From positions 7,997,311 through 8,061,310 of the forward strand of contig NC_080059.1 of assembly GCF_026212465.1 (NCBI RefSeq): a stretch of 64,000 nt of DNA. The letters run 5' to 3'. Made by a program: the position numbers and the translations under genes. The notes beneath the pieces are model-generated. The model was not told where the DNA came from, did no database searches, and saw only the letters and a program-made list of their open reading frames with translations. This DNA is from Amaranthus tricolor (Eukaryota; Streptophyta; Magnoliopsida; Caryophyllales; Amaranthaceae). Positions 1 through 13,510 of the stretch are shown one piece after another; within the stretch, counting starts at the first letter, position 1, and each line of letters starts with the position of its first letter.

Positions 1-2070
1 TTATTTATTAATATTATTCATTCATATCACAATTTGAAATATAAATTGAGTTAATTATAGTGAGATAGAGTACTTTCCATATACTCCCTGAAATAAGAGT
101 GCCTTCTATTATCTTGATCATAATAGTTTTATAATTGCTTTAGTCATTATTTCTAAACATTTAAAAAATGATTATTGCATTTTTAAATGCAATATACTCG
201 GATGTACTTAATGATGTACCATGTTTACCTGATAATTTGTCCATAATAAAGTAAAATAAACTCAATTTTTTTAAAAAAAAAAACAGCTAAGATTTCAAAT
301 TACTTACAACATTACAAATATAACGCTATTCATTCATTATCATTAATCTGTGATTAGTTTTTAACCTATAAGTTAAAACATAGTCAAATAAAATCTTGTT
401 TAATTCGTCTCAATATAAAGAATAAAGATTATTGCTATCAAATTTTTATAATTTTTTATTATAGCATTAGACATATCAATAATTAAATTAGTGCATCAAA
501 TTGCGTAAATTTCGTAAGTATTTTTGAACAGAAAAAACATTTTAGTGTAGTTCAGTTTGGTTATAGCTTTTTTATTGGGTTTTGGTTGTTTTTTTTAAAA
601 TTTTTTTGTTGGTCAAACAACAAAAAACGTATTTTGTAAAAGATTTTTAAGTCAGAGGAAAAACTGATTTTTAAGTTAAAAGCAAAAAATTTAAAACCAT
701 TAGGAGTAGTTTTTTTTTTCATTAGCTTTAGTGTTTGGTTTTTTACTCACTTATTTACTAATGCACGGTCAATGACTAATAATTAGCTTTTGTCAAATAC
801 TTTCATAATAGTAAGCTTAAAGAGCTGACTTATCAGTGTATTATCAGTATATACTTTCACCTGGTAAAACCAATCAATAACTTTAATTAACAACAATTGT
901 TAAGAAAACCCTGCCCCTAAATAATGAACGAGAGATTTTCAAAATTATTTTATCACGTAATATAATGCATTAATTCTATCCTTAATATTTTTAATTATAT
1001 GTATAAAAATTTAAAAAATTTAATATTAATAATTCTTACGTTAAGAATCTAATCTTATATTATAGCAAGAAATATGGAAAAGAGTAACTATGTATAAATG
1101 CAAACAATGAGCATATTGATAAATACAAAAAAGAAAATGAAGAATATCATGATTAGTAAGAGAGGGAAAATGGGAATTACTTTTTGTATTTTCTCCTTGG
1201 AAAGTGAAAGTAAAAGGTAGTTCTGCATACTGCAATTCAGCAGTAAGGAGGAAGAACCAAAGACAGAATTGCACTGAAAGCAAAACTAGAAATCAGGCAA
1301 AAAAAAAAAAGAAGAAGGAATTTGAGAGAGAATGTCTCAAAGGGATAGGGCATGCTATTTATTGTTATTATATTGTACAAGTTGTAAATTAGGCAAAATT
1401 CAATGAAATGAGAAATGAGTTGAAAAATAAGACAAAAAATAAATTGATAGTATTAGAAATAAGTGGTTAAACTGGAGAGACGTATAAATTTATAAATAAA
1501 ATTAAAAAAAAAGTGAAACTAATGAAAAAAATGCAAAATTAATTAAACAAATTAAAATAGAAATTAAAATGAGTAAAAGAAAATGGAATGGGAATCTTAA
1601 CCCACTAACTCAAACTTTGCAAGGTCAGCATTTCTTACATCTACCCACTATTAACATTACATAATCAAAAGCATCCTCATGTCCTACTTAAATTATTTCC
1701 ATAATTCTACCATCCAAAGAAAAAAAAATATCAAGAAATAATTATTAAAGAAAAAGAAAACCTATATTTTTATTGTTCTTAATGAAACCTTTGAACATGA
1801 CATGTAAAGTAACTAGAGTCTTTGTCCTTACATGGGTCTCAATTGAGAAAAGGGGATAGAACTATCAAGAAACATGAGAGTTTCTATCCTTTATTACATA
1901 AAAACATGTTGTCATGTATCTTAATTTGATGTGTGTTGTTTCCCCATACCAAATGCCAAACCTTGATCTTGAAATTTCCCAATAAAAACAAGCTTCCAAC
2001 TCCATGTATCTTAATTTTATGGTCTTGGCATTATTTTTGACTTTTAATTGAATCAATTTAATGGTTAAAA
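1..2070. other. AT-rich intergenic DNA, no gene seen
   Basis: I see no credible gene. The open frames are short, low-complexity and unlike any family I know. Positions about 300-540 carry a worn copy of a Stowaway-like MITE core, recognised by a stretch resembling AAAACATAGTCAAATAAAATC that recurs near 11.7, 55.1, 56.6 and 57.1 kb. The remainder is A/T homopolymer-rich. Confidence 0.6.
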
Positions 2071-2334
2071 TCTTATAGTTGATCTAGTCGAAAAGAAGAT
2101 AGGGTTGTTGAGCATCTGGTCTTGTCTCAATTAGAGTCTTATAGTTGATATAGTCGAAAAGAAGATAGGGTTGTTGAGCATCTGGTCTTGTCTCAATTAG
2201 AGTCTTATAGTTGATATAGTCGAAAAGAAGATAGGGTTGTTGAGCATCTGGTCTTGTCTCAATTAGAGTCTTATAGTTGATATAGTCGAAAAGAAGATAG
2301 GGTTGTTGAGCATCTGGTCTTGTCTCAATTAGAG
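2071..2334. repeat. 66-bp tandem repeat, four units
   Basis: Four head-to-tail units start at 2071, 2137, 2203 and 2269, each exactly 66 bp, beginning TCTTATAGTTGAT and ending CTCAATTAGAG. Units 2, 3 and 4 read identically. Unit 1 differs by one base (GATCTAG instead of GATATAG). Such near-identity in otherwise decayed DNA implies recent amplification. No coding capacity is evident. Confidence 0.95.
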
Positions 2335-2665
2335 AACAAGTACCACTTTCTTAAAAAGTCTTAAGTCTAATTTTCACTTAATTTTTCTCTACTTTCAGCC
2401 TACCATGTAATTGAAAAATACAAAATATATTAATATGGTATAGATTGCTTTAATCCTCCTAATTATACTTTTTTGACATTGAAATTATTCGTTGTCTAAA
2501 GTTTATATCCATATGCCAATCTATTGATACTGCAATAATACAACAAATCATACTGTTTTATCCATATGCCAATCAACCCTAATCAATAGTACTCATATTA
2601 TGCATGGATTGGTTTATGTTAGAAAGTTATCATTATATAATATTATAATAATGTGATCATGACAA
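2335..2665. other. Intergenic DNA, nothing recognised
   Basis: AT-rich sequence between the 66-bp repeat and a Tourist-like MITE. I see no gene or repeat structure in it. Confidence 0.5.
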
Positions 2666-2668
2666 TTA

Positions 2669-2977
2669 CAGTCCGTTTGGTAATCGGTACTAATTGATAG
2701 TAATAGGAATGATTTGTAATATAAATTTTCATAATATGTATCATGTCATTTTAATGGTAATGAAAGTCTGATCATATAAAAGCTTTTTGTTCACAATTTT
2801 TCATATCGACCTAATACCACATTTTAAAATGATAGTGAATTGAAATGAATTTTGCAAAGAAAATGAGATTGTTGAATGAGAATATGCATGGCCATATTTG
2901 TCAAGAGATATTATTCCCAATTACCCTAACTTTTTATTACCATTTCTACAATTTAGTACCAAATATCAAACACACCG
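2669..2977. mobile_element. Tourist-like (PIF/Harbinger) MITE, 309 bp
   Basis: The left end begins CAGTCCGTTTGGTA and the right end, read on the other strand, begins CGGTGTGTTTGATA. These are imperfect terminal inverted repeats of the GTTTGGTA type common in plant Tourist elements. A TTA trinucleotide flanks both sides (2666-2668 and 2978-2980), the expected PIF/Harbinger target duplication. There is no transposase. A similar element lies at 61656-62207. Confidence 0.65.
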
Positions 2978-2980
2978 TTA

Positions 2981-4227
<1,247 letters not shown>

Positions 4228-4579
4228 CTAAACTATTTTCAAATAAACCTTTTTAATTTTATCTATTTTATTACGTAGCTTAAAAACATTATTTTAGGAT
4301 GATTATATGCGATATATGCTTTACCTAGTACAATATGCACAACATTCACAAAATAAATAACACTAAAGTTAGAATAAAATGAGAATAAGATGAGTACTCA
4401 TTTTAGGTTGACATGTTATATGCATGAACTATTGACAAATTTAACATTTTCATAATACTTAACTAGTTTATCATAATATATAGGGGTTCGTCTATATTAA
4501 TTTGCCAAGCACCAATCAAAAACCATAATCAATGCAACCCTTTATAAAGAGGGTCCATATCTTTCATTTTACTTAGGAC

Positions 4580-5013
4580 TAAGGGTGTTCAACGGGTCGA
4601 GCCCTTATTTTGATTCTCTATCCAACCCATTTTTAAAAGGATTTTGTAAAGACCAATTTGAAAATAGACCGAGATGAAAACAGACTCTATTATAATTAAA
4701 AGGAGGTGTGCTATAAAGGGACTTAATTATTATAAATTGATGGATAATTTATTTTTTATAGAGGACAATGCCTAAGGGATTGATTATTAACGTTTCTATA
4801 ATATAATTATTATAAATGATAATCTAATTATTATAAATTGATCAATGGGAATTATAATAATTTTTAGTAAATAAAAACGGGTCAGATCTGGCTAGTTTGG
4901 GCTTTCTGAGCCTGACCCATTTAAAGCTTATATAAAGTTTAAATGGCCCTTATTCAACCTGGCCCATATTTTATGCCCACTACGGCCCGTATTCTGCCCA
5001 TTGAACACCCCCA
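4580..5013. mobile_element. hAT-type MITE, about 434 bp
   Basis: The left end reads TAAGGGTGTTCAACGGG and the right end, read on the other strand, TGGGGGTGTTCAATGGG, a 17-bp imperfect terminal inverted repeat. ACTTAGGAC occurs on both flanks (4571-4579 and 5014-5022). One base of this 9-bp match is probably chance, because hAT elements make 8-bp duplications. There is no coding capacity. Confidence 0.8.
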
Positions 5014-5174
5014 ACTTAGGACCCATAAAATGTCAAGAAAAACATTAATAGTAAAAATGTGCTAATAAAGTAGTTGGATCGTGTTCTAAAACAATATAAT
5101 TGAGCAAATTCGGTAGAACAAACTAAAAATAAAAGATAGTACGATCTTTTATATATATTTGTAAGAACTTTAAT

Positions 5175-5612
5175 TTATACTCTCTCCGTTCCTTAAGAAG
5201 TTCTTATTTGCCATTTTAGAATGTTTCATTAATTTGTTATTTCCATAAAGAATCTTTCTATTTATATCACACATTTTGGACATAAATAACCTTATTCATC
5301 CTCATATTAATATTTTAATAATGCTCATGATCTCTACATATCTTTCACTAACTTTATTTTAACGTTTTTATATTTTTATGGTTCCCACATGTTTAACTTT
5401 ATAAAAATATATTTTTTATTAGTTGTGATCCTCATATTTTTTCCACTAACTTTCTTTTCATATTGTTAATGTTTATGGTCTCCAATTTTCCTCCATCAAA
5501 CTTATATATTTTAATAAAATAACATATTTATTTTTTAAAAATTCTATTTTTCTTATTTTTTGTGAATTTTTTCTTAGTGGAAACTTTATTAAGGATGAGA
5601 ATATGGAGTAGT
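5175..5612. mobile_element. Stowaway/mariner-like MITE, about 440 bp
   Basis: The element starts near CTCTCTCCGTTCCTTAAG and ends near CTTTATTAAGGATGAGAATATGGAG; the ends are imperfectly inverted, with a CTCCCTCCG-type terminus. The sequence GAAGTTCTTATTTG with downstream GTTTATGGTCTCC is shared with the copy at 12461-13500, so the two are family members. There is no open frame. Confidence 0.55.
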
Positions 5613-6410
5613 TTGTACGTTGGGTGACTACTAAAGAGAAATTTCAAGGTAAATCATTCTTCTAGAATTAGCCTTTCATCTTTCTTATCAAAGTTTAAGG
5701 ATTATTTTTTGTATGAGGACATCATAAAACGTTGAGAACAAAATTTAGCCTTAATATATATTCAGATTATAATCCTCAAAAGGTTGTCCGTGTTCTAATT
5801 TTTGAAAATTATTAATTCCCCAACCAACTTTATTTTATCTATTTATTTATTCATTCATTATTTTTTTATTTGTGTGAAAGGAATATTTTATCTTGTACTA
5901 TATATGATAAACAAATGATTCAGAGTGGCATCGTCATAGAATTTTAAAAAATAATGTGGTGCAACTTTTTTAGGCACAATTATATTATAATGCGACACAC
6001 ATGTAAAACACGATGCTATAATTAGCAGTTTTATTTATATCATAATTAAATTTGAAATTAAATAAATTTCTTTTTCTTTTGGAAAATAAATGATTAAAGA
6101 TGGACCTAAAATGAGGACAAAGTCAGCCCCCCCTAGATTTTAAAGCTAGGAACAATTGAGTCCAAGACATTTTTTAAAATTACTTTTGTAACTTAAAAGG
6201 TTTTAATAAGAAAACAATATTAGTTCACTTTATTAAATTTTTCGACATATTTGTATTATTTTAGAAACTAAAATTTGAAGAAATGAATTTTATATTATAG
6301 TTATATCTCATTTCACTTTGAATAGTTGTATACATTATATATATTGTATGATTTGTATCATATATTTGCATCGTGCGTGCAGATAATTTTGAAAATTTAA
6401 TTCAAGATAA
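5613..6410. other. Intergenic DNA, nothing recognised
   Basis: AT-rich sequence with no credible gene or repeat, up to the 3' tail of the RTE LINE. Confidence 0.5.
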
Positions 6411-7116
6411 ATATCATCATCATACCCAGTATATCCCGCCCATAGAAAACTATGGCTAGGGTCTGAGGAGGGAAGGACGGAGGCAACTCATACCTATAAA
6501 GGAGAGCGCGACCGAAGAGTCCCCCGACTCGAGAAAGAATAAGATAAGATTCTGCAACTGATGGGACCGAGTGTGGCTAAAGCGAACTCCGCAAGTCTGC
6601 ATCTTATCACACACAAGCATGACCCTTAGACATAAGATAAATAAATAGAATGCAGATGGTTAAAAAAATAAAAAAAAAAAGGAAAACAATAATAATAGTA
6701 ATAGCAACGAATAAAAGCCAGAGAATAAAAACACCGACAAGTAAGCGAAGGGAGAATTAGTAGTCTAAAACATGGATAAGGCGCTTCTACCTACCCCTGT
6801 CTCCTGGGTCTTCCTCAACTCCTCTTAACCTCTACTATGATACTCTCTATCCTCCTCACAGAAGCGTCGAAAGTCTTTCTCTGCACATGTCCAAACCACC
6901 TCAATCTACTTTTGTGCATTTTTGCCGAAATAAGGGCAACCCTTAGTTTTTCTCTAAACTCTTAGTTGACCTTCTTGACATGAAATCAAATTGGTTCTCT
7001 CTAATTACCATCTCTTTTCTGATTAACCTCTCTATCACTCTTTCCCACAATTTCATTGTGTGGCTAAGAAGTTTAATTCCTCTATAGTTCCCGCATATTT
7101 GTGCATCGCCTTTGTT

Positions 7117-7584
7117 TTAAAACAAGGGTATTAGTGTGTTGTTCCTCCACTCTTCTGGCATCTTATGTGTCCTTGAGATAACATTAATAAGGTTAGTCAA
7201 CCAACGAATGCCCTCTTCTCCTAAACCCCTCCACACCTCAATCGGTATGTTATCTGGCCCAATTACCTTTGTTCTCCCCATCTTTTTGAGAGCTTCTCCT
7301 ACTTCCTCTGAGGTCATATCACTCGTTAACCCATATTCCCGTGGTCTTTGGACGTCAGAAGTTTGACTATCCTCCTCCTTTGGCCCCCTAGTCTCATTGA
7401 GCAGTTGAGAGAAATACTGGCGCCATCTTGTTTTGATGTCCACTTGTCTCAGGAGAACTCGTCCTCCCTCATCCTTGATGTATTTCACTGCCTCTAAGTC
7501 TCGTTGTTTCCTGAACCTAGTCCTTGCCAGCTTAAAAATATGCTTTTCCCCGTCATTAGTATCAAGCTTCTGATAGAAGTCCAC
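7117..7584 (-). pseudogene. RTE LINE reverse transcriptase, N-terminal fragment
   Basis: The translated fragment (155 aa) contains motifs typical of plant RTE polyproteins: GEKHIFKLARTR, then KKMGRTKVIGPDNIPIEVWR and LINVISRTHKMPEEWRNN, which precede the RT fingers. A frameshift follows at about 7117. In another frame the similarity continues as GNYRGIKLLSHTMKLWERV to about 6965, then jumps to C-terminal sequence. The palm with the catalytic Asp pair is absent, so it cannot be functional. Upstream on the minus strand, linker sequence at 7585-8049 joins it to the endonuclease through a stop near 7858. Confidence 0.85.
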
Positions 7585-8038
7585 ATAAGCACGACTTTTT
7601 GCCTCTACTACCGCTTTCTTAGCCGCCCGCTTTGCTTCTTTGTAGCTCTCTCTTTTGTATCATATCCTCCCCTCTGTGCATCTCATAAGTTCCTTAAATC
7701 TCTTATTTTTATTCTTTATCTTCTCCTGCACCTCATTGTTCCACCACAACGACTCTTTTAACACTTTTAGTTTCCCTGACGACACTCCCAATGTCTCTTC
7801 TACCACTTTTCGAATGGCTTTTGCGATATTCACCCACATTTCATTCGCATCCTCAGACTAACTTGGGAAGCCCAATGAACTTATCTTACTTGACAAGGTT
7901 GTGACCACATCCCCTTTAAGTCTCCCCCACATGATCTTTCCCCTAAAATCAATCTTCTTCTCTACAATTTTCTTCCTTATCCTAAATACCAGCACTAAAA
8001 GCCTGTGTTGGGTGGGTATCTTTGTACCCAACACCACC

Positions 8039-8727
8039 TTACAATCCAAGCGAGCCCCGATCCCCCTTGCGTACTAAGCAATAGTCAACTTGGATTGCAT
8101 GCCCACCACTCTTATATGTAATTAAATGCTCATCTTTCTTCCTAAAGATGGAGTTTGCTATAACGAATTCCTTGGCTAGCGCAAACTCCAGCAAACTCTC
8201 CCCACTCTCATTCCTTGCCCCCAAACCAAACACTCCATGAGCCGGGTTATAATTGTCTGCATCTCTGCCTATATGTCCATTGAAGTCTCCTCCTAAGAAC
8301 ACTTTCTGATCTTCCGGGATTGTACTAATAAGGTCTCCTAGGTTATCCCAAAACTCGCGCTTCACCTGCTCGTTGAACCCAACTTGCGGCCCATAAGCAC
8401 TGACAATCGATATGACCTCCTCCCCCACTACTATCCTAACTAGCATAATATTGTTATTACACCTCCTTACTTCAACCACTTGCTTTAAGATGTCATTAGA
8501 CACTAGGATGCCGACCCCACTATGTATGTCGTCCAAACCTGGATACCACAACTTACATCCCTTTATACATATTGTTTTTTGCCCCTTCCACCTAGTCTCT
8601 TGAACACATGTCACATGAATCCTGTATTTAGAAAGCTTATTGGTCAACTCCAACGACTTGGCTTCTAGGGTACCTATGTTCCAAGTCCCCACTCTCAGTT
8701 CAAGATTCTGCTTACGTTGCCCCCCTG

Positions 8728-8768
<41 letters not shown>

Positions 8769-8851
8769 TCCTTGGACCTGACCTCAGGTGAGCATAATTG
8801 CGTTCTAACTCTATATTCAGTAACCAAGGACAAAGGTAAAAAGGTTGACAA
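8039..8851 (-). pseudogene. RTE LINE endonuclease domain (EEP/APE-like)
   Basis: An open frame of up to 270 aa with an endonuclease/exonuclease/phosphatase fold. RVGTWNIGTL begins the domain, then VQETRW (catalytic Glu), GVGILVSND, VSAYGPQ, FLGGDFNGHIG (Asp/Asn pair) and VDYCLVRKGDRG. A run of 12 Gly near the N terminus comes from a poly(C) tract on the plus strand. The frame ends early near 8039, and similarity (DCKVVLGTKIPTQHRLL) resumes in another frame, so there is a frameshift. In the intact element this domain nicks target DNA. The true start is unknown. Confidence 0.85.
8729..8765. repeat. Poly(C) homopolymer, 37 nt
   Basis: Thirty-seven consecutive C on the plus strand, hence poly(G) in the LINE coding strand, where it expands a Gly-rich segment before the endonuclease. 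Such a tract could form G-quadruplex and is hard to sequence, so the exact length is uncertain. Confidence 0.95.
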
Positions 8852-9785
8852 AAACCTCTAAAAGAAACACTAGCTTAAGCACAACCAAACCAATATCACA
8901 CAAAAGATCTTGACCAAAACAAACACAATAAATAAATAAAAATAGGTCGTGCACTAAAACAAACACAATAAATAAATATAAATAAAAGATAAGTGAAAGG
9001 AAGAATAGGGAAGAGGACAATGCTCTTAGCTGGTGGATACCCTGGTGATGAGCCGTCGAAGTTGTCAATGTTCTCTTCGTTGGATTGTTGATTTGAAACT
9101 GGTTGTTGCCTTGCTGGTAGGGTGCCTACTCACAACCAAAAACACCCAAAGCAAAAAAAGGGTGGAGGTTTGCTATAGAAGGCTAGCGATTAGAGGTTAG
9201 GGCTTTACAACAATACCAACATCCAATAAAAATACCAACAAATAACAAGGTGATTATGTAAAGAAGAATAACTAAAAACCCAATTGAAAGTAACAAAAAC
9301 AATAAACAACAAATACTAATATAATTATGAACGAAAAGAATAACTAAGATCCAATCGACAAGCTATAAAAATAATTACAAACAACGATGTAATAATGAAC
9401 GAGATGCACAGTTAGGAGCCTAATTAAAAGACACCAAAAAATAACAAAAAAAATAAAAAAATAAAAAAAAAACAATAGATGTAAAACAAAATAAAATTGC
9501 AAACAACAAAACAAAATAAATTGGATAAGGGCCGATTGAAAAAAAAAACAACAAGACTATAAATTAAAATTGCAAACAAAATCAAGAGGAAAAGAGTATT
9601 AATATAAAATTGAAAGGGGACAAAACAACACCTAATCACAAAATATACTTAAAAGCAACAAATTAATAAGAGCAAAAATGTACTTGAGTTTACCTTTGAA
9701 TGCCAAGTTCTGATATTAAAGATCTTACAATCCTAGTCTTGTAACTGTGGTGGTGAGTCGGTCGTGGTCTGTGGTGGTCTTGGGG

Positions 9786-12460
9786 GTTCACAAAAGATAG
9801 TCACAATCTAAATCATATTAGAACTAAGCATTGCATTTAAGTAATTAATGATATAAATAATCAAAAAAAATCTTAATAAAAGTATATTATGTTTAACCAT
9901 CTGAAAATATCCAATACACTAAATAACACTCATTTAATAAATAAAATTTTAAAAAAAATTTATAAATAATTGAAAAAAATAAAATAAAATACTTATATGA
10001 TATTCTAATATACATTAAATGATGTGACCTAAAAGTTATAAAATCAATCAATATAATAATATTACAGTCTTAGTTAGAAAGTAATAAAGTCAAAGATATA
10101 AATATTAGTCATAATAACAATGACATCATCATTGATTTTTGAAGAGAAAACTTTTGTTAAGGTTGTGACACGTAAACAATATTAAATAATGATGATGTCA
10201 GTAGTATTTTGTTTTAGTAATAGTTATAGATATTAAAATTATTGGTTGATTTAATTGAAATTTGAAAACTTTTTACTCACATTCTTATCGCAAAAATTTA
10301 ACTGTGATCACTACGTAAAGAAAAATTATTTTTCCTTTTTCCTTTTACTTGTAGGGGATCTCTATCCTAAAACGAATATTTAACTTCAGTCAGATAACAT
10401 AAATCCGATACACAAAAATCTAACATAAGCATAGTAGCCTAGGTTAGCCCCTTATGGATCATGACTTGAAATTGATGACATTAACATATAAACAAAAAAT
10501 TTAAGAAACGGGTAAAATTAAATTACATTTTGATGTGATTTATTTTTATTATTAAGATCAAGTCATTTTTTTTGAGTCTCATGTTATTAAATTTTGAATT
10601 ATGATCCACAACATTTTTAATTGAAATATTTATTCTCAATCAAATTAAAAATAATATGTCTATTTTGAGTTCTTATTATCTCACTTACTCTCAGTTAGAA
10701 TTATTACAAGATCAAAGTTTTTTTTGTCATTTTCAATTAAATTATGCAACCAACTCATGACGAAGCAATTTTGACTTTATTGTTTTTATAGATAGGCATC
10801 TCTTTGATTAGGTTTTTAATGCTTTGATAGATATCCTTTCTGGTTAAGGTAATGCTAATTGCTCACTCTATTATTTCATGGTGCATTATTTTTTATGATA
10901 ACATGCAAAAAACGCCCTTAGTAAATATATTAGAAAATCATTTTCTTATTTAAAATAATCAAGATTTTATATAAAAAAAATCTGAATGCACCCCTTGAAT
11001 TATGTGTAGGTTTACAATCGGAAGTGGGTGTTAAACAACTTAATTGAGTAATTTAAGTATTAAAGTAGGTTAAAGAACTAAATCAGTTATATTATTTTAA
11101 GATTTAAAATTAACTTCTAAAGTGATTATTTCAACATTCAAAGTTACAATATTAACATCCTAAAAATCACTATTTCCATTAAAATAATAAAAGTAGTTAT
11201 TTGATAACCAAACTAATCAGTTTAACGTTATAAATAGATGGACAATAAGATCCATGTGAATAATCAACAAAATATTGAAAAAATAGGTTCATGTTAATTA
11301 TCTTTAGTAGTTGAAAACTTTTATTTATTTATACTTTTGTGTTAGAGGTTTAGTTTAATTTACATCATTTAAAAAATGATAAATTTTATTTTTTTTGTCT
11401 ATAGAAATTCTTTATTTAACCTGAAAAAATATAATTCAGGTCCATAAAAATCCTTCATGTCATTATCACACAAAGAATCATAAAAATGCTAATTTCTCAC
11501 TAAAATTTCAATTGTAAAACTAATAATGAATTAAAAATTAACGGTTACATATAGTCAATGGCCGGTTTGAAGAATGGCTAATTGTATGATGCACAAGGAC
11601 TCATTTGGGAGTTGGGAAATTGGGACTAGAGTCTAAAATACGATAAAAACTAATCTTGTATTGGAAACTTATATAGTTATTTTGTTTATTCGCAATATTA
11701 GAAATACTTGTACTACTTATTTATTATTCATAAGTTGTGATTAATTTTTAATTTATAAATTAAAACATAGTTAAGTGAGATTTATTTGATTCGTTGCGAT
11801 ATAAAAATTATTAAAATTAAATTTTTATAATTTTTTATCATATATAATTATAGATATTAAAAATTAAATTAATGCATTAGACCTCGTAGAAGAACAGACA
11901 TTATTTTCAAACAGTACATCCTTTCCATTTTTTAGTTACACTCAAGTAACACTTAAGTTTAAGTGCACACAAATTAAGGTAGCGGAAATATTGTTTGGAA
12001 ACTATCAATATTGTTGAAAATTATCATTAATTTTGTTTGGTAGCAGAGAAAATGTTGATGTGTCTTTGTTTAAGAGTTGATTGCGTTAATTTAGAATGAA
12101 CTTATTGTCAAAGTCAGTCCTATAATTAGAAAAAATAGGATATACATACATTATAAGTTAAAGAGATATTATAAAGCGAGACTATAAAAGGAAGAGTTGC
12201 AATGACATATAAATTGCTTATACAATCTCTTGATTATATTTTTTAATATTTAATTACACAATTAGAGGATTAAACGATTCAAAAAAGATATTACTTAATT
12301 ATAATTTTTTTAAATATCAGCCATAAATTACTTATTTTTTAATAACAAACAGTATTAAAATACTTGTGTACATAGCAACTATATCAGAACGAGAGTATCT
12401 TATTAATTCTTTCACTTTAATTATTATTTAAGGATGATAATAATATTTTGCTATAAATTA
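9786..12460. other. Intergenic DNA with one MITE relic
   Basis: AT-rich with no gene recognised. Positions about 11690-11900 match the core of the Stowaway-like family (TTAAAACATAGTTAAGTGAG and TTTGATTCGTTGCGATATAA). The rest shows no structure I can name. Confidence 0.5.
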
Positions 12461-13500
12461 CTCTCTCCGTTCTGAAAGAAATTCTTATTTGTCATTTTGG
12501 GGTATTTTATTTGTTGTTCCCGTAAAGATTATTCTATTTATTCACAAATTTTGAACAAAAATAATAATATTTATTTTATTTTAATATTTTAATAATGTTT
12601 ATGGTCAACACTCCTCACGTATATTCCACTAGCTTCATTTTTAACTCTTTTATATTTCTTATGATTTCCATATGTTACTAATTAATTTTATATAAAAAAA
12701 TTATTAGTTGTAATCTCCATACTTTTATCATTAACTTTATTAATAATACCTCCATTCCACTAAAAACACTACAACAAATTTAACTTTTCACGACATTGAG
12801 TTTAATGGCATTAAAAAAATGTCACTGATTTATATTTTTAGTGTAATAATTGTTGGTTTTTATTTCAAGTTTCACTATAAAGTGATTTAATGACACTTTA
12901 TTTGGCCTTTAGTGGCATGTATAATTGTTGCTATAGTCTATAGTAACATTTATGAGAAATGTCACTAGATCTTATGTTGCGAAAAACTTTAGTATGATTT
13001 TTTATTATGTTGCTAAAGTATCTAATAAATATCACTGAAACCACTATATATACTATTAGAAATTTGAAACAATGACATTTAAATTAAATATTGCTAAATA
13101 TACCTCATTAAAAGCAAATTATGTGGTGGTGAAAGGGAACATTTGTTTTTTCACATTATCCAATTCAGTTCAATGCTTAATATCTTTTATTATATTATGT
13201 TTATATATTATAAAAAATGGATATATTAATCTTTGCATTGAGATAAATCAAACAAGAATTCACTTAAAATACAATTTAAGAGTAATAAGTAAATAGTGTT
13301 AAAAACAATTTCCCATTTTTCAGTGTAATGAAGAAAATAGAAGTATTTTTTTTTTGTTATGATCCCTACTTTCCTACTTCAAATTTATTATTAATAAAAT
13401 AATATATTTACTATCTAAAAAATTTTATTGTTCTTAATTTTCATGAATATTTATTGTGGAAACTTCATTAAAGAACATATTAAAAGTAATTATTTTCGTA
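12461..13500. mobile_element. Stowaway-like MITE split by a later insertion
   Basis: The left part (12461 to about 12745, starting CTCTCTCCGTTCTGAAAG) and right part (about 13350-13500, ending TGGAAACTTCATTAAAG) align with the two halves of the MITE at 5175-5612. About 600 bp lie between them. That insert includes CACTACAACAAAT at about 12768, resembling a CACTA terminus, but I did not find the matching inverted end. It also includes at 13225-13300 a piece with the Stowaway-family core. The insert's identity is uncertain. Confidence 0.5.
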
Positions 13501-13510
13501 ATACTTACTT

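Larger units (their letters stand above)
6411..9785 (-). mobile_element. RTE-type LINE, internally deleted, dead copy
   Basis: A non-LTR retrotransposon on the minus strand. The 3' end (6411 onward) shows the ATC/GAT-repeat tail of RTE elements, preceded by a GC-richer terminal block (about 6428-6485) also present at 53020-53130. Reading upstream are a C-terminal block with LRWFGHVQRK, an N-terminal reverse transcriptase piece, and an endonuclease. Most of the RT core is missing. The 5' boundary near 9785 is approximate and I found no convincing target duplication. Frameshifts and stops make it inactive. Confidence 0.85.

Noticed and set aside
7136..7861. Plus-strand frames of 68-85 aa
   Set aside because: They are shadows of the minus-strand LINE reverse transcriptase region.
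13072..13296. 74-aa plus-strand frame
   Set aside because: It lies in the insertion within the Stowaway-like MITE and has random AT-rich composition.
12768..13298. CACTA transposon suggested by CACTACAACAAAT
   Set aside because: No matching inverted terminus or 3-bp target duplication could be found, so only the terminus-like word is noted.
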